From NCBI GenBank assembly GCA_012295225.1, contig WMKK01000011.1, positions 573,368 to 637,367 of the forward strand: 64,000 nucleotides of DNA. The letters are read 5' to 3'. Position 1 is the stretch's first letter, and each line of letters opens with the position of its first letter. Of this stretch, positions 44,460 through 55,600 are shown in pieces. The translations under genes were made by a program, and so were the position numbers. This DNA comes from Ostreococcus mediterraneus. Lineage: Eukaryota; Chlorophyta; Mamiellophyceae; Mamiellales; Bathycoccaceae. The notes under the pieces were generated by a model. That model did not search any database. It was not told the origin of the DNA and worked only from the letters and a program-made list of their open reading frames with translations.

Positions 44460-45983
44460 ATGGCGCGCCCGAGTGACCGCGCGCGAGTGCGCCAACGACC
44501 CATCGACGACGGACGACGACTTCAGTGTGAACCGCCGATGGCGACGGCGACGGCGACGGCGACGGCGATGGCGACGGCGCGCGCATCGATGGCCTCGGTG
44601 ACGACACCGCCGCCGTGGCCGTCGGCTTTACCGACACCGAAACCGCGCGGTGGTCGTCGCGTTGGAGGACGAGCGAGGAGCGGTCGAGGCGACGGGGCGC
44701 GGATGACGGTGTACGAGCGTGGATGTGCGATAGATATCGATGACGCGTGTTTTTATCGCGCGGAAAGCGCGCAATCGAGGGATTTGAGCGTGTTGTGCTG
44801 CGCGGCGACGGCGAATGATGAAGGTATTGACGCGTACGACGCGACGTGCGCGAGCGGGGCGCGCGCTGTGCGTTGGATGCGCGCGGGATTTGTTCGTTCA
44901 GTGGTGTGTAACGACGTGAATGCGAACGTGGAGGCGGTGCTTGAGACGAATTTGAGTCGTGCGGCGTCAGAGGTGGAGGTGGAGGCGGAGACACCGGCGT
45001 ATTCCACGACGTTTGAGGATGCGCAACGCGAGCTGACGCGCGCGTGGTTGGATGGACAAAAGTTTGACATTGTCGACGTCGACGGATTTGGCTCGACAAA
45101 TTTCGCCGATGCTGCGTTGCGCGTCGTGCGTTACGGTGGATTGTTCTACGCGTGTTCCACCGACGGACGAGCGCTGTGTGGGCAGAATCCTTCACGGTTG
45201 CAAGTCGCTTTTGGCAACGCCGTCGTGGCGCCGTCGAGGCCGGCGGTGAATGAAATTGCATTGCGGACATTCATCGGCGACGTCGTGCGGCGCGGTGCGG
45301 CACTCAAACTGGATGTTGTGCCGGTCTTTTCTTTGTTTCACGCCCATGGACCGGTGTTTCGCGCCATGTTTCGCGTCGTCGGGCCGCTCCGCGGCGCCTA
45401 CGGAGGATTTGGCGGCGACAACAATATTGGCTTTGTCGGTCACTGTGATGCGTGTGGAAACACCTCGGTCGTGGATGAGCCTTTGATTCGCATCTTTCAC
45501 CACAATAAACTTGAGATGGCAAGTACGGTGACGTGCGCGCGTTGTAAAGGCCGAGACGCCGACGGCAGAAGCGCCGTGCTCGCGCTCTCGGGACCGCTTT
45601 GGATTGGGCCCTTACACGACGCCGACGTCGTGCATAGGATGCGCGACGAAGCTGAGCGTCTCGGATGGCTAGATGACCCAACTGAATGCAAAGAGAAAGG
45701 TCAAATGTCTCTCGAAGACTTGCTCGATGCGTTCGTTGGCGAAGCGCTGCCGGCGCTCAATGGCGTCGCGCACTATTTCCGTACCGACGAGCTCGCGCGT
45801 AAAGGCCGCGCCGCGCGCGTACCTCCGCGTGATGTTCTCACCACTGCCCTTCGTGCGCACGGATTTGCCGCGACGCGTTCTCATATTGATCCTCGTGGTC
45901 TGAAAACAAACGCATCCGTGCAGGAAGTCGTGAAATGTGCCAACGACGCATTGAGCGCTTTGGACGCCATCGACGGTCGATGA
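44460..45983 (+). CDS. TRM1: TRM1, tRNA (guanine26-N2) dimethyltransferase
   Basis: A 507-aa SAM-dependent enzyme that dimethylates G26 of tRNAs. Family signs: FYRAESAQSRDLSVLC (opening block), YDATCASGARAVRWMRAGF (SAM binding), VVCNDVNANVEAVL, DIVDVDGFGSTNFADAALRV (family D-x-D-P/G-FG), PAVNEIALRTFIGDVVRRGA, a Cys4 zinc-ribbon-like part (CDACGN, CARCKG), WIGPLHDADVV and the C-terminal SHIDPRGLKTNASVQEVV. The first 80 residues are Ala/Thr/Arg-rich with an MATATATATA repeat and could target plastid or mitochondrion. The GTG before the ATG is not used. Head-to-head with the tricorn-like gene (219 bp). Confidence 0.9.
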   Translation: MARPSDRARVRQRPIDDGRRLQCEPPMATATATATAMATARASMASVTTPPPWPSALPTPKPRGGRRVGGRARSGRGDGARMTVYERGCAIDIDDACFYRAESAQSRDLSVLCCAATANDEGIDAYDATCASGARAVRWMRAGFVRSVVCNDVNANVEAVLETNLSRAASEVEVEAETPAYSTTFEDAQRELTRAWLDGQKFDIVDVDGFGSTNFADAALRVVRYGGLFYACSTDGRALCGQNPSRLQVAFGNAVVAPSRPAVNEIALRTFIGDVVRRGAALKLDVVPVFSLFHAHGPVFRAMFRVVGPLRGAYGGFGGDNNIGFVGHCDACGNTSVVDEPLIRIFHHNKLEMASTVTCARCKGRDADGRSAVLALSGPLWIGPLHDADVVHRMRDEAERLGWLDDPTECKEKGQMSLEDLLDAFVGEALPALNGVAHYFRTDELARKGRAARVPPRDVLTTALRAHGFAATRSHIDPRGLKTNASVQEVVKCANDALSALDAIDGR

Positions 45984-46200
45984 ACGCATGCACGACGACC
46001 AAATCGCGCCTTGCGTGATGGTTAGAACTTCAATATTATTATTTGTACTAGTATTATTAGCACACACACGCACGCATAGATCAGTAGCCTTTAAAGAGAC
46101 ACGCGCTCGTGTCCCAAAAAAATGCCCAACCCTGACGCGCGCGCCTGCACGCGCGCGAGAGTTTTTGTTTGCGCGGTGTCTACAGCAGTCTAGTTCTATG

Positions 46201-46950
46201 CTATGCTATGGCTTCTGTCGGCACAGCGAAAGCGAGAGGATAAGCATCTGACGCCGACGCCACGATTCGCTCGAATGAATATTGCGCGTAAAACACCCGC
46301 CGACTGCGTTTGGTTGTGTTCGGTCCCGACGCGTGCTCGATGTCGCTCGCAAAGAACACAACGTCACCAGCTTTGGCGTGCACGCGCACGCTCCCACCGT
46401 CACCATCGTCGGTGCTGTCAAAATCATAGCCACTTCGAAATAACAAGCATCCATTGCGCTCGTCGACATCATCCAAAGGACACCAAGCAGACACGTACGT
46501 GGAACGCTCGCCTACTACGCACAAACCAAGCTGCTCGTCTCCGTCGCAATGCCACGCGAAGACATCCGTCGAGTCAGGCGGCTTCACCACGTAGTGAGCG
46601 TTGAATAAAAACACATTCTTGCTGTCATCGCCGTCAGTCGGAAGCGACTGAGGAATCGTGCGCAACTGCGCCGCCGCGATGACAGTTGCGTCGGTGTCGG
46701 CGTCGTCGCCCGCGTCGCCCGCGTCTGCAAATAAAATCTGTCGCGCCACGCGTCTCGCGCGCACGAACGCCACATTATCCGTACGCGCACTCGACGCATC
46801 GTCCGGTAACGCCCGTGCCAGCTCGAACACATCCAGCGCATCGTATGACGACGTCGCGCACTGCGTCATCAAGCATTCACACTCTCGTCGCAGCGCGTCG
46901 AGTGTGGCGGCATCGAGCACGCCGCGCACGTGCGCGTACGGCGGCGCCAT
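46201..46950 (-). CDS. PhyH-like Fe(II)/2-oxoglutarate dioxygenase
   Basis: A 249-aa protein of the phytanoyl-CoA dioxygenase-like superfamily. The iron facial triad is visible as AWHCDGDEQLGLC (HxD) and the distal His in DIEHASGPNTTKRSRRVF, with the downstream Arg (RSRR) suited to bind 2-oxoglutarate. VFLFNAHYVVKPPDSTDVF and the YVSAWCPLDDVDERNGCLLF block are typical. The substrate is unknown: relatives act on acyl-CoAs, toxins or natural products. No targeting peptide is evident. The start MAPPYAHVRGVLDAATLDAL begins the fold. Divergent from the phosphate exporter gene. Confidence 0.82.
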   Translation of the reverse strand: MAPPYAHVRGVLDAATLDALRRECECLMTQCATSSYDALDVFELARALPDDASSARTDNVAFVRARRVARQILFADAGDAGDDADTDATVIAAAQLRTIPQSLPTDGDDSKNVFLFNAHYVVKPPDSTDVFAWHCDGDEQLGLCVVGERSTYVSAWCPLDDVDERNGCLLFRSGYDFDSTDDGDGGSVRVHAKAGDVVFFASDIEHASGPNTTKRSRRVFYAQYSFERIVASASDAYPLAFAVPTEAIA

Positions 46951-47166
46951 GTGTGCCTCGCGCGCGCACGAAACGCGCCTACGCCCTAGGCCCGCGTCGT
47001 CTTTTTACCCGTGCGTCATCGCGCTACGTATGACGACGGCGTGGGGCAGAGGCGCCGTTGGAGGCGGCCTCGTCCGCACACGCCGTCGCATGTTTTAATT
47101 GTTTGGACGACGCGTGACGACGCGTGACGACGAGGACGGGAACGGCATAGGACGCTCGACGGCACG

Positions 47167-49668
47167 ATGGTTGCGTTTTCATCCACGCTCGCGCGGCATC
47201 GCGTTCCCGAGTGGTGGGCTCGATACATTGCATACGACGACCTGAAGAAGTACGTCAATGAGATGAAGAAGCGCGTCGAAGTCGCACCCGGAACGACGTC
47301 GGGGGAGTTTGACGATGAAGGTGGGTCGCGCAGACAAAGTGAAGAGTGGGGTCGGTACGTGCATGCACCGAGGTTGGAGGTTGAACTTGAAGACGTGAGT
47401 GGCGAGGTTGACGACGGCCGCGAAAAGCTGTGGGCCTCATTGGAGATTGAATATGAGCCGACTATGGCACTACGGAGCTCGCTTAAGGACTGTGGATTGG
47501 GAATTCAGGACGCGCAACGGGCGTTTTTCCAGGCTTTGGATGATCAAGTGAACAAGTGTAATGTGTTCTACGAGCAACTCGTTGACGCGCGAGCCAAGGC
47601 TTTGGCGACGACGTTAAAACGCATGGATGTATTAGACGCCGCGCTGTCTCGAGGCACGCCGGGTGAGAAGTCGCAAACACAAAGCGAGTCTCTGCAATCA
47701 TCAATACACGAGGGCAACGCATTCGAGGGTCGAAAGCTGAAAGATGCCGCTAAAGGCCCGAGACATCACCGAACGAGCTCGCTGACGACGACGAGCGGGA
47801 CCGATTTGTATGCCCTGTTCTCTCAGCCTGAAGACGTCCAGAAATCTACCGAGGCGGGTCGTCTCGTGCGCGCGGTGGCAAAGACTGCTAAAACCATCGG
47901 AGTTACTAACGCGCAGAGTAGAGAAGCCACCGTTCGAGCGCTCAAGCATGATGTCAAGGAGATTTATTACGCGTTGTGTATGATTCAGAATTTTTCCACG
48001 CTCAACGCCGTGGGCATTCGCAAAATCACAAAGAAGATGGATAAAGAGTCGCGCACGAATACGAGTGGCGCATATTGCACGGCGTGTTCAAAGTTGGCAT
48101 TTTGGCCCGTACTTAAAGATACGACACTGCAGCTGAAGTCCATGACAAAAATCGTTGAAGATGCCTACTTGAGCTGTCACTCAATGATGCGCAAGATTGA
48201 AGTGACACGCGCTGGATTGTTTACGGTTGAATCCACACACGCCTCGCACGTGTTGACGCGGCAAGAGCGATTAGATTTGTTGCACAAGTTGCGCGACACT
48301 GGTAAGAGAATCAAGGATGACGGAACAAAGGTGAACATTATGCGCGACAGCCCAGGAGAGCCGTCGCTCTACTTTGCGGGCGGATTTTTGTGGGGCCTCG
48401 CGCTCCCAGGGTTGGCTATTCCACTTTGGTTTTTATGCGTCACATGTGGACTGGAAACGCAAAGTGAGAAGTGTGCAGCCGAGCTGTCTGCTTTCGTCAC
48501 CCTCAGAGGAGTCATGCTCGTGTTTGGACAGTCGTTATTGTGGGGGCCTACCGTTTACGTCTGGCAGCAAGTTATGGTGCATTGGGAACTGATATTTTTC
48601 AGAACGCTCGGTAGGACTGGTTTGCGCGCAGAGCATGCGATTTTAGCCACAGCTTTGCCATGGCTCGCCTTCATACTCATTTTGACGACGAGCACGATTA
48701 TGTGGTCCGCGGCGCAGGCAAGTACCTCATGGGTGAAACCGCTTACGATGGCGCTCTTTTGCGTCTTTGTCATCCCTCTTCCGTACTCCATGGAATGGGC
48801 TGATAATCCCAAACTGTGGTTTATTCAGCCACCCATGAAAACAAGACGATTTTTGGCACGGCACTTTGTTCGTGCGGCGACAGCGCCGTGGAATTCAGTT
48901 GTCTTTCCGGATTTCTTTCTCGCCGACCAGCTCTGCTCTCAGTCTACAGCGATTGCAGATTTGTTAATTACTTTTAGCATAGCACAAGAGACGTCTGAAA
49001 CGCGGGCGATTGCAGCCACTCTTCCTCTATGGTGGCGTTTTCTGCAATGCCTGCGTCGCGCGCGAGATTCAGTAGTTCTCAAACGCGGTGGCGCAGCCAA
49101 GACGCACCTGTTGAACGCCGGCAAATACTCGGCGTCCATCATCGCCATTTGGCTTCGCTACAATGCGTCCGTTCGCGAAGACTCGCACACGACAGCAGTA
49201 TGGATCATAGCATACGTTGCGACTGGTTTTTCCGTGTGCTACTCTCTCACGTGGGATTTCTTCTGCGATTGGTCAGTGTTAGAATTTTCTCCGACGTCCA
49301 AATGGAAAGTTGTCGTGTCGACTCGGCGTACGCTGATAAAGTCCACAGTTGGTTGGACATTTGCGGTGTGGTTTAATGTTTTCGCTCGATCAGCGGGTCT
49401 TTTCGCAGCCGTACCTGGTTTACCGATTCAAAGTCTATCCACGCAAGTCATCGTCACTGGTTTGTCCGGCGTTGAAGTTGTTCGACGCGCCATTTGGAAC
49501 GTGTTCCGGGTTGAAAACGAACACTCTAGCAACTGCGGTTCTTTCCGAGCCGTGGGTGACTCTGCGTTTGACGCACTCGAAGACGCTTTTGTGCATCACG
49601 TTGACGAATTAGCGAAAGAGCTTAGTTACGTTAACCCTGTTACCCCTAAGAGTTCTACGACAGTGTAA
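47167..49668 (+). CDS. PHO1: SPX-EXS phosphate exporter (PHO1/XPR1 family)
   Basis: An 833-aa membrane protein. The SPX domain (about 1-285) opens with MVAFSSTLARHRVPEWWARY and AYDDLKKYVNEMKK, and ends with LKHDVKEIYYALCMIQNFST and NAVGIRKITKKMDK, the Lys cluster that senses inositol pyrophosphates. Hydrophobic helices follow (about 400-560), then the EXS domain (about 560-800) with ATAPWNSVVFPDFFLADQLC, PLWWRFLQCLRRARD, HLLNAGKYSAS and a WDFFCDWSVLEF stretch. The family exports phosphate at the plasma membrane or Golgi. The SPX domain has a long Ser/Thr-rich insert (about 155-215). The start matches the universal MxxF SPX opening. Confidence 0.93.
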   Translation: MVAFSSTLARHRVPEWWARYIAYDDLKKYVNEMKKRVEVAPGTTSGEFDDEGGSRRQSEEWGRYVHAPRLEVELEDVSGEVDDGREKLWASLEIEYEPTMALRSSLKDCGLGIQDAQRAFFQALDDQVNKCNVFYEQLVDARAKALATTLKRMDVLDAALSRGTPGEKSQTQSESLQSSIHEGNAFEGRKLKDAAKGPRHHRTSSLTTTSGTDLYALFSQPEDVQKSTEAGRLVRAVAKTAKTIGVTNAQSREATVRALKHDVKEIYYALCMIQNFSTLNAVGIRKITKKMDKESRTNTSGAYCTACSKLAFWPVLKDTTLQLKSMTKIVEDAYLSCHSMMRKIEVTRAGLFTVESTHASHVLTRQERLDLLHKLRDTGKRIKDDGTKVNIMRDSPGEPSLYFAGGFLWGLALPGLAIPLWFLCVTCGLETQSEKCAAELSAFVTLRGVMLVFGQSLLWGPTVYVWQQVMVHWELIFFRTLGRTGLRAEHAILATALPWLAFILILTTSTIMWSAAQASTSWVKPLTMALFCVFVIPLPYSMEWADNPKLWFIQPPMKTRRFLARHFVRAATAPWNSVVFPDFFLADQLCSQSTAIADLLITFSIAQETSETRAIAATLPLWWRFLQCLRRARDSVVLKRGGAAKTHLLNAGKYSASIIAIWLRYNASVREDSHTTAVWIIAYVATGFSVCYSLTWDFFCDWSVLEFSPTSKWKVVVSTRRTLIKSTVGWTFAVWFNVFARSAGLFAAVPGLPIQSLSTQVIVTGLSGVEVVRRAIWNVFRVENEHSSNCGSFRAVGDSAFDALEDAFVHHVDELAKELSYVNPVTPKSSTTV

Positions 49669-49708
49669 TAGAGGAACAGAGGATGTGAAATATATTAATC
49701 GTCAAAGG

Positions 49709-51301
49709 CTACACGGCGAGAGCGCCCATTGAATTGTTCGTCGCAACCGTGGCTTGGTGCGCGGCTAAAATTTCACGAACTCGCCCTAGGTCACTTATCT
49801 TCACATCGAGTTGCTTTTCCTCGTCGTTTTCTGTGTAATCGGCGCGTAAGTCTTTGATACGAACCATGTCGTTTTCCCATTCTGACGGCGCGACAAAGAC
49901 GATGTAACGGGCGCCCACGCGATTTGCATAGTCAAACGTATTAGCCACCTTCTTCTTGGGCTCGAGAAGCATATCCACATCAGCACCGCCATCGCGAATC
50001 AACGCGGCCGTTTTCATCGCTTTACCTTGCATGTCGTCATTGAACGCGGCGACGACGAATTCGATCGCTTTTGGCAAATCTGGCATCAAGCCTTTGTCTT
50101 TTAATAATTCCACCAGCACGCAGTCGCCGAAACCAAATCCACACGCCGGAACTTCAGTCACTGAGCCGTAGAGCGAAAGCAAGCGGTCGTAGCGACCGCC
50201 GCCACAAATCGCCCGTAACTCACCGGCGCGATCAAACCCTTCAAAAACAATTCCAGTGTAATACGCCAGCCCACGAACAACAGATGCGTCAAAGATAAGC
50301 CAGTCACCGTAGCCGTAGTCTTCGGCGAGCGTGAACAAACGTTTAAGCTCTTCAATACCAGCTTGATCGACGCCTTCGCCGCATAAACCTTGGAGTTCAT
50401 CCACAGTCTTGCACGCCAAGCACGCGATGATTTTTGAGGCGATTTCCGCCGACACGCCGTGCGTCTGCTCAAGCTCCTCCTTCACCGCGTCAGGACCAAT
50501 CTTGTCCAATTTGTCCATCACCACGCACACTGGTGCAAACTTTTCGGCTGTGATACCGTAAGAATCGAGCACGCTCGCCATGACTTTACGGGAGTTCACC
50601 TTGATTCCGACGTCGGCGGATGTGATGCCAATGGATTTAAAGAATTCACACACCGCAAACAAGAGCTCTGTTTCGGCGCTCACAGACTTGCACCCGATAA
50701 TATCCATATTCCACTGGTAGTGCTCGCGCTTTCGTCCACGTTGCGTGGTTTCAAAACGCCAGCACTGCGGAATAGAGAACCATTTCAGCGGCAACATCGT
50801 CGAGGACGCGCGTCCAAGAACCATTCGCGCGAGCGTCGGGGTCATCTCAGGTCTAAGCGTCACCTCCACACCTTCTTGGTCCGTGAACGCATACATCTGC
50901 CCCGTGATTTCTTCACCAGCCTTGCGCTTGTATAGCTCCTGTCGCTCGAGCACCGGGGCGTCGTACTCTTCAAAGCCAGTCTTCTTCGCGCACGCTCTAA
51001 ACTTTTCATAAATCCATCGCTGCACGCGAAACTCATCCGGGTACCAATCCCGCGTCCCCGAACACGGCTCGAGCTCCACTGGCGTCGGAGACACGACGGT
51101 TATACTCACCGCACCACCTCGCGCGCTCGTCCTTTCGAGCGCACGCGCCGCTTTCGCCTCCTTTTCCGCCTCTTTCGCCGCCTTTTTCGCCGCCTTTTCC
51201 GCTTCGCGCTTCAGCAGCTTTTCAGACTTGTCCACCGTCGTCGTCGTCGTCATCGTCGTCGTCGTCATCGTCGTCGTCGCGTCGTCGTCGTCGTCCACCA
51301 T
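49709..51301 (-). CDS. HRS1: Histidyl-tRNA synthetase (plant HRS1-type core)
   Basis: A 530-aa class II aminoacyl-tRNA synthetase. Motif 1 region LERQELYKRKAGEEITGQMY; motif 2 RPEMTPTLARMV ... RFETTQRGRKREHYQWNMD; HisA-type block VVRGLAYYTGIVFEGFDRAG; ICGGGRYDRLL; motif 3 ACGFGFGDCVLVELL; and an anticodon-binding domain to the end. The RGLAYYTG form (Ala instead of the common Asp) is as I recall it in plant organellar HRS1. The N-terminus is an Asp/Thr-rich run plus a Lys/Ala/Glu helix (KLLKREAEKAAKKAAKEAEK), not a typical transit peptide. The frame stays open to 51649 but overlaps SEC13 antisense, so the start is set at 51301. Confidence 0.9.
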   Translation of the reverse strand: MVDDDDDATTTMTTTTMTTTTTVDKSEKLLKREAEKAAKKAAKEAEKEAKAARALERTSARGGAVSITVVSPTPVELEPCSGTRDWYPDEFRVQRWIYEKFRACAKKTGFEEYDAPVLERQELYKRKAGEEITGQMYAFTDQEGVEVTLRPEMTPTLARMVLGRASSTMLPLKWFSIPQCWRFETTQRGRKREHYQWNMDIIGCKSVSAETELLFAVCEFFKSIGITSADVGIKVNSRKVMASVLDSYGITAEKFAPVCVVMDKLDKIGPDAVKEELEQTHGVSAEIASKIIACLACKTVDELQGLCGEGVDQAGIEELKRLFTLAEDYGYGDWLIFDASVVRGLAYYTGIVFEGFDRAGELRAICGGGRYDRLLSLYGSVTEVPACGFGFGDCVLVELLKDKGLMPDLPKAIEFVVAAFNDDMQGKAMKTAALIRDGGADVDMLLEPKKKVANTFDYANRVGARYIVFVAPSEWENDMVRIKDLRADYTENDEEKQLDVKISDLGRVREILAAHQATVATNNSMGALAV

Positions 51302-51450
51302 GGTATCCTTCCTCGTCTCTCGTCCTTCGTCGCCGTCGCACAGTGCGGCCACGTGACACCCACCGCGAGATCGCGAGATCCGTGCGTTGGGTCCGCGCGG
51401 TCGCGTGCCGTTGACGCCGCCGCGCGTCACTGTGTTGCGTGTCGTTGAAC

Positions 51451-52479
51451 ATGTCAGCCGTGGCGCGAGGGACGTTTGAAAGCGCACACGCGGACGCCGT
51501 ACACGACTGCGCGTACGATTACTTTGGCCGACGCGTGGCGACGGCGAGCAGCGATCGCACCGTGCGAATCTTCGACGTGGTGCAGCGGCAACCGCATCAA
51601 CCGCATCATCCTTCGACGAGTTCGGATGGTGGCGTGGACGGTGGTGCACACGTCGTCAACGGTGGTGTGACGATCGATGGAGGCGTACGCGGCGAGCACG
51701 TGGCCACGCTCACGGGGCACGATGGGCCGGTGTGGTGCGCGCGCTGGGCGCATCCAAAGTTTGGCGCGTTGATCGCCACGGCGTCGTTTGATCATTCGGT
51801 GATGATTCATAAAGAAACCGAACCGAACGTGTTCGTGTGTGCGTATAAGACTCCGGTTGGTACGCACGATGGGTCGGTGAACGCCCTGGCGTGGGCGCCG
51901 CACGAGTACGGCGCGGTGTTGGCGTGCGCGTCGAGCGACGGAACGTTTAGCACGATTACGTACGACGCGGCGAGCGCGCAATGGGTGGTAGAGAAGGTTC
52001 CGCACGCCCATGCGATTGGGTGCACGGGCGTGAGCTGGGCGCCATCAGCTATGCCCGGATCGTTGGTCAGTGCTGGTGGCGGCGGTGACCACGCGGTTTC
52101 TCCCCAACGACTGTGCACGAGCGGGTGCGACAACGCGATCAAGGTGTGGAGACGGGACGCTGGACAGTGGACGTGTGAAGCGACGTTATCCGCACACACG
52201 GATTGGGTTCGCGACGTGGCGTGGAGTGAAAATATGGGCTTGCCCATGAACACCATAGCGTCGTGCGGACAAGACGGCAAGGTGTTCATCTGGACGCAAG
52301 GCGCTCCGGGGGGCGCGTGGACGTCGCACGAGTTGCACAATTTCAACGCGCCAGTGTGGCGCGTGTCTTGGAGCACTATGGGGAACATCTTAGCCGTTAG
52401 CGACGGCAACAATACCGTGAGCATTTGGAAAGAATCCATTGATGGAGTTTGGAACCAAATCACCGCCGCTGCTGAGTAA
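51451..52479 (+). CDS. SEC13: SEC13, COPII coat and nuclear pore WD40 protein
   Basis: A 342-aa WD40 protein that pairs with SEC31 in the COPII outer coat and with NUP145C/NUP96 in the Y complex. The opening AHADAVHDCAYDYFGRRVAT, SSDRTVRIFDV, then LTGHDGPVWCARWAHPKFG, ASFDHSVMIHKE, HDGSVNALAWAPHEYGAVLA, TSGCDNAIKVWRRDAGQW, AHTDWVRDVAWSENMG, ASCGQDGKVFIWTQ and VWRVSWSTMGNILAVSDGNN are family-specific. An insert of about 35 residues (His/Pro/Gly-rich) lies between blades 1 and 2. ATG 51451 is preferred over an upstream GTG. Divergent from HisRS, 149 bp apart. Confidence 0.95.
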   Translation: MSAVARGTFESAHADAVHDCAYDYFGRRVATASSDRTVRIFDVVQRQPHQPHHPSTSSDGGVDGGAHVVNGGVTIDGGVRGEHVATLTGHDGPVWCARWAHPKFGALIATASFDHSVMIHKETEPNVFVCAYKTPVGTHDGSVNALAWAPHEYGAVLACASSDGTFSTITYDAASAQWVVEKVPHAHAIGCTGVSWAPSAMPGSLVSAGGGGDHAVSPQRLCTSGCDNAIKVWRRDAGQWTCEATLSAHTDWVRDVAWSENMGLPMNTIASCGQDGKVFIWTQGAPGGAWTSHELHNFNAPVWRVSWSTMGNILAVSDGNNTVSIWKESIDGVWNQITAAAE

Positions 52480-52610
52480 ATAATCACGCGTTGTATGTAA
52501 CACACATCAAATTTCTGGCGAGTCATAGAGTCGACGGCGCTTCATTCGTTACAAAAAGAAAAAGCTACTACCGGTACGTCTGTAAACGTTTCCCTGGTAA
52601 ACACATAATA

Positions 52611-55600
52611 TTAAACGTTAAATATACGCTTGCGCTTGGGCGCCTCCGTCTGCGCTATAGGTATTTCAACCCGCGGTGGTGCTCCGCAACACGCAGATCT
52701 GAGTTTTGCGTACTTTTCTTCGCCGATGAAAACCATGATTATTTGGCCGATTCGACTGTTCGGGCCAGCGACGACGCCGATGGTTATCGCGATGAACGGG
52801 GTGAAGAATACTACGAATATGGCGGTTGCGATGAGCCCACCTCCGAACTCTTTGACGTCTTCTACCTCGTCATTGGGAGGCACATATACGCCAACATTCG
52901 AATTTGTGCTGATGCTTGCAGTCGTCACTTCCATTTGCTCAATCTTCGGCAGCACCGTCTCCATTTCGTGTTGCAAAGCCGCAACCTTTGAGGTATCTGT
53001 CGTATCCATTTTCGCGATGACGGCTGCAGGCGAGTCTTGACTCGTGAGTAGTACTTTGACGTGGACCAGGCTCGAGCTCGACAAAAGCCTGCGCCTTTGC
53101 GATTCTTCAATACCGAGTAAACTCACGCCGTCGGCGCCAGAGCTGACTTTGAGGTATCGAGCCAATCCAAGAGCAAACGCCTTGCGATTTGCGACGTTGA
53201 ACTCTGATGGAGAGTAGCCGCTCACCTTGATAGCCATCGTGACGTAATTGACGATGCCATCATCACTTGAGACGTCGTCACCGTCCAATGTTGTAGTTGG
53301 TGGATCAACTGGCACATCTGGGGGGGCGGCAGGCGGCGCCTCCTTCACCTCGCCTGGTGGCGCTGGCGGTGGCGGCGGCGATGGCGGCGGCGATGGCGGT
53401 CTCGGTGGTGGTGACGACGGCGGCGGCGGTGGTGGCGACGGCGGCGGCGGCGACGGTGGTGGTGACGGCGGTGGTGACGGCGGCGGTGGTGACGGCGGTG
53501 GTGACGGCGTGCCAGCTAGGGCCGGCGCGCGCGGTGGTGGCGACGGCGGTGGTGACGGTGGTGGCGGCGATGGCGGTCTCGGTGGTGGTGACGACGGCGG
53601 CGGCGGTGACGGCGGCGGCGGCGGCGGCGATGGCGGCGGCGGCGGCGGCGCAGGGTTAGGAGGAGGCAACGTTCCTGTAACTACCGAGGTCGACGTGCAC
53701 ACATTTTCGTAGCAAATTTTTGGGAAAATGCCATTGGAACCCACCGTCGAGCATGGAAAACCGTTGCGTTTGGTCGTGACTTGGTTCCAAAAATAAAGCT
53801 GCCCCGCGACGTTGCAAGTGTTCCGAGCCGCAGAGCACCACAACGCTTCTTGACACTCATTCGCGTCAAACGTGCTGAAAGTTCCCCACGCAGCCACCTG
53901 TGCGGCGCATTCTGTGCTAGCCCAACGACCGCCGTAGTAGGGTCCTTGTGCTTGGCAATTGATGTCGCGATTACTGCAAACGCCTTGAAAGCACGACCCG
54001 ACGTCGCCTTCAGCGTCTTGGCATCTCTTGCCGGTTGGCTCAAACACATCAGTGGGACACGACAGGTCGATACCGTTGCACTTTTCTTCCTTATCGCAGG
54101 AGTTACCGGTAGCAACGGGCCGGCATACTTGAGTATTACCAGCGATTCCAGTTTGGTCATCATTGCAACAGGGGTCGTGCAACTTCGAGCATTTTTTGCC
54201 CGACTTGAACTTACACGTCGCCGCATCACATGCCGGATCGGTATCGACACCGTTCACAGTGCACTGCTTATTGTAGCAATCACAGTCTTCGCCAGCCTCC
54301 CGCACTCCGTTTCCACAGAAAGCTTGTGGAGTTCCCAAACAAGAGTGATCTACGCTGTATAGAATACCTCCGATACGAAAGGTTTGAGAGTTGTATTGCT
54401 GGACTGAACACGTGGAGAACCTCTCGTGCGGTCCGTTCACGGGTGCCATAATTTTATCTCCACTACTGCAGGAGCCCGTGCCATCGCTATATTGTCCGTC
54501 GTGTGTGAAACCGAGGTTGTGGCCGAACTCGTGAACCATCGTGGTGGCACCATCGAGAATAAAACCTTTTGTAATCGCATTGGCGCTCACGCTTCGCCTC
54601 GTACAGATCGCCCCTGAGTTGGCATAGCCAATCGGTCCAAAATACGACAGGTCGCGTTTGGTGATCGCCATGAACGCATCCCACTGTACATTCGCGAGTT
54701 GAGTTGGATTAGTTCCGACCCACGTCGTCACGGATCCCAAAAATGTAAGCATGGCGTGGCTCGACACGTATCCCCACGGATCCGACTGCCCCTGAGGCGT
54801 GTAAAGAATTTGTTTTAGGACAAGTTTTATCGGAGGGTTCATCCCTTCCGTTTTGTCAAATCCAGATTGCATCACTTGAACTTGTAGCATCGTTTCCGCG
54901 ATAAAGGCGTCGATATCGTAGTTGAACGCAGTCATACGATCCCTCGCACCCCATATCACAAGTTCGACGTGCTTTGTTGACACCTGAAGAAGCTTTCTCC
55001 CCCCATTTGACTCGCTCGACGTTGCGGACTCGTTGACGACATTCATACGCATGGTGTCCGGGTGCACGAAGGTCCCATCCGTCACGCCGTGATGAACCTC
55101 ATTGAGTTCATCCGTAAGAAACCACGATTGTCCCATAGACTCACTCGCGATGTTAGCGATATCCTCGACGCCAACCATGCCGCCTTCGTGCGCCACGCGC
55201 TCTTGCGTCGCCGCGACGGCGTCCGGCGACACGTCGCCGTGAACAGTCAATAGATCGTCATCCGTAGTCTCCATAACCAACCTCAGCTGACCATCGCACA
55301 GCGTTCCGAACGCGTGCAACGACGTAATCACCCCCGACGATGCGTTCACATACGCCGCCGTACCCTCGTACGAGCACTTGCGCAACGCGTCCATGCGCGC
55401 GCTCGAAATCGCCACCCGCGCGCCCGACCCCGAGACGCCGTCCAGCGCCGCCGCCGCCTCTGCGTCCTCCGCCAACGCGCTCGAGCGCGTCCACGTCACA
55501 TCGTACGCCACCCCGCGCGTGTCCACGTGCATGCGCACGGACGCCCCGGTGCTATCGTGCGTCACGTTCGCGATCGTCGCATCGCGCGCCGCACTCGGCT

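Noticed and set aside
51302-51649. 116-residue upstream in-frame extension of HisRS
   Set aside because: Overlaps SEC13 coding sequence on the other strand and is Arg/Pro/His-rich noise; kept only as a possible targeting extension in the findings.
53248-53712. Gly/Asp-repeat frame on the plus strand
   Set aside because: Antisense of the SPPP stalk of the ADAM-like protease; stalk and protease are in one continuous minus-strand frame.
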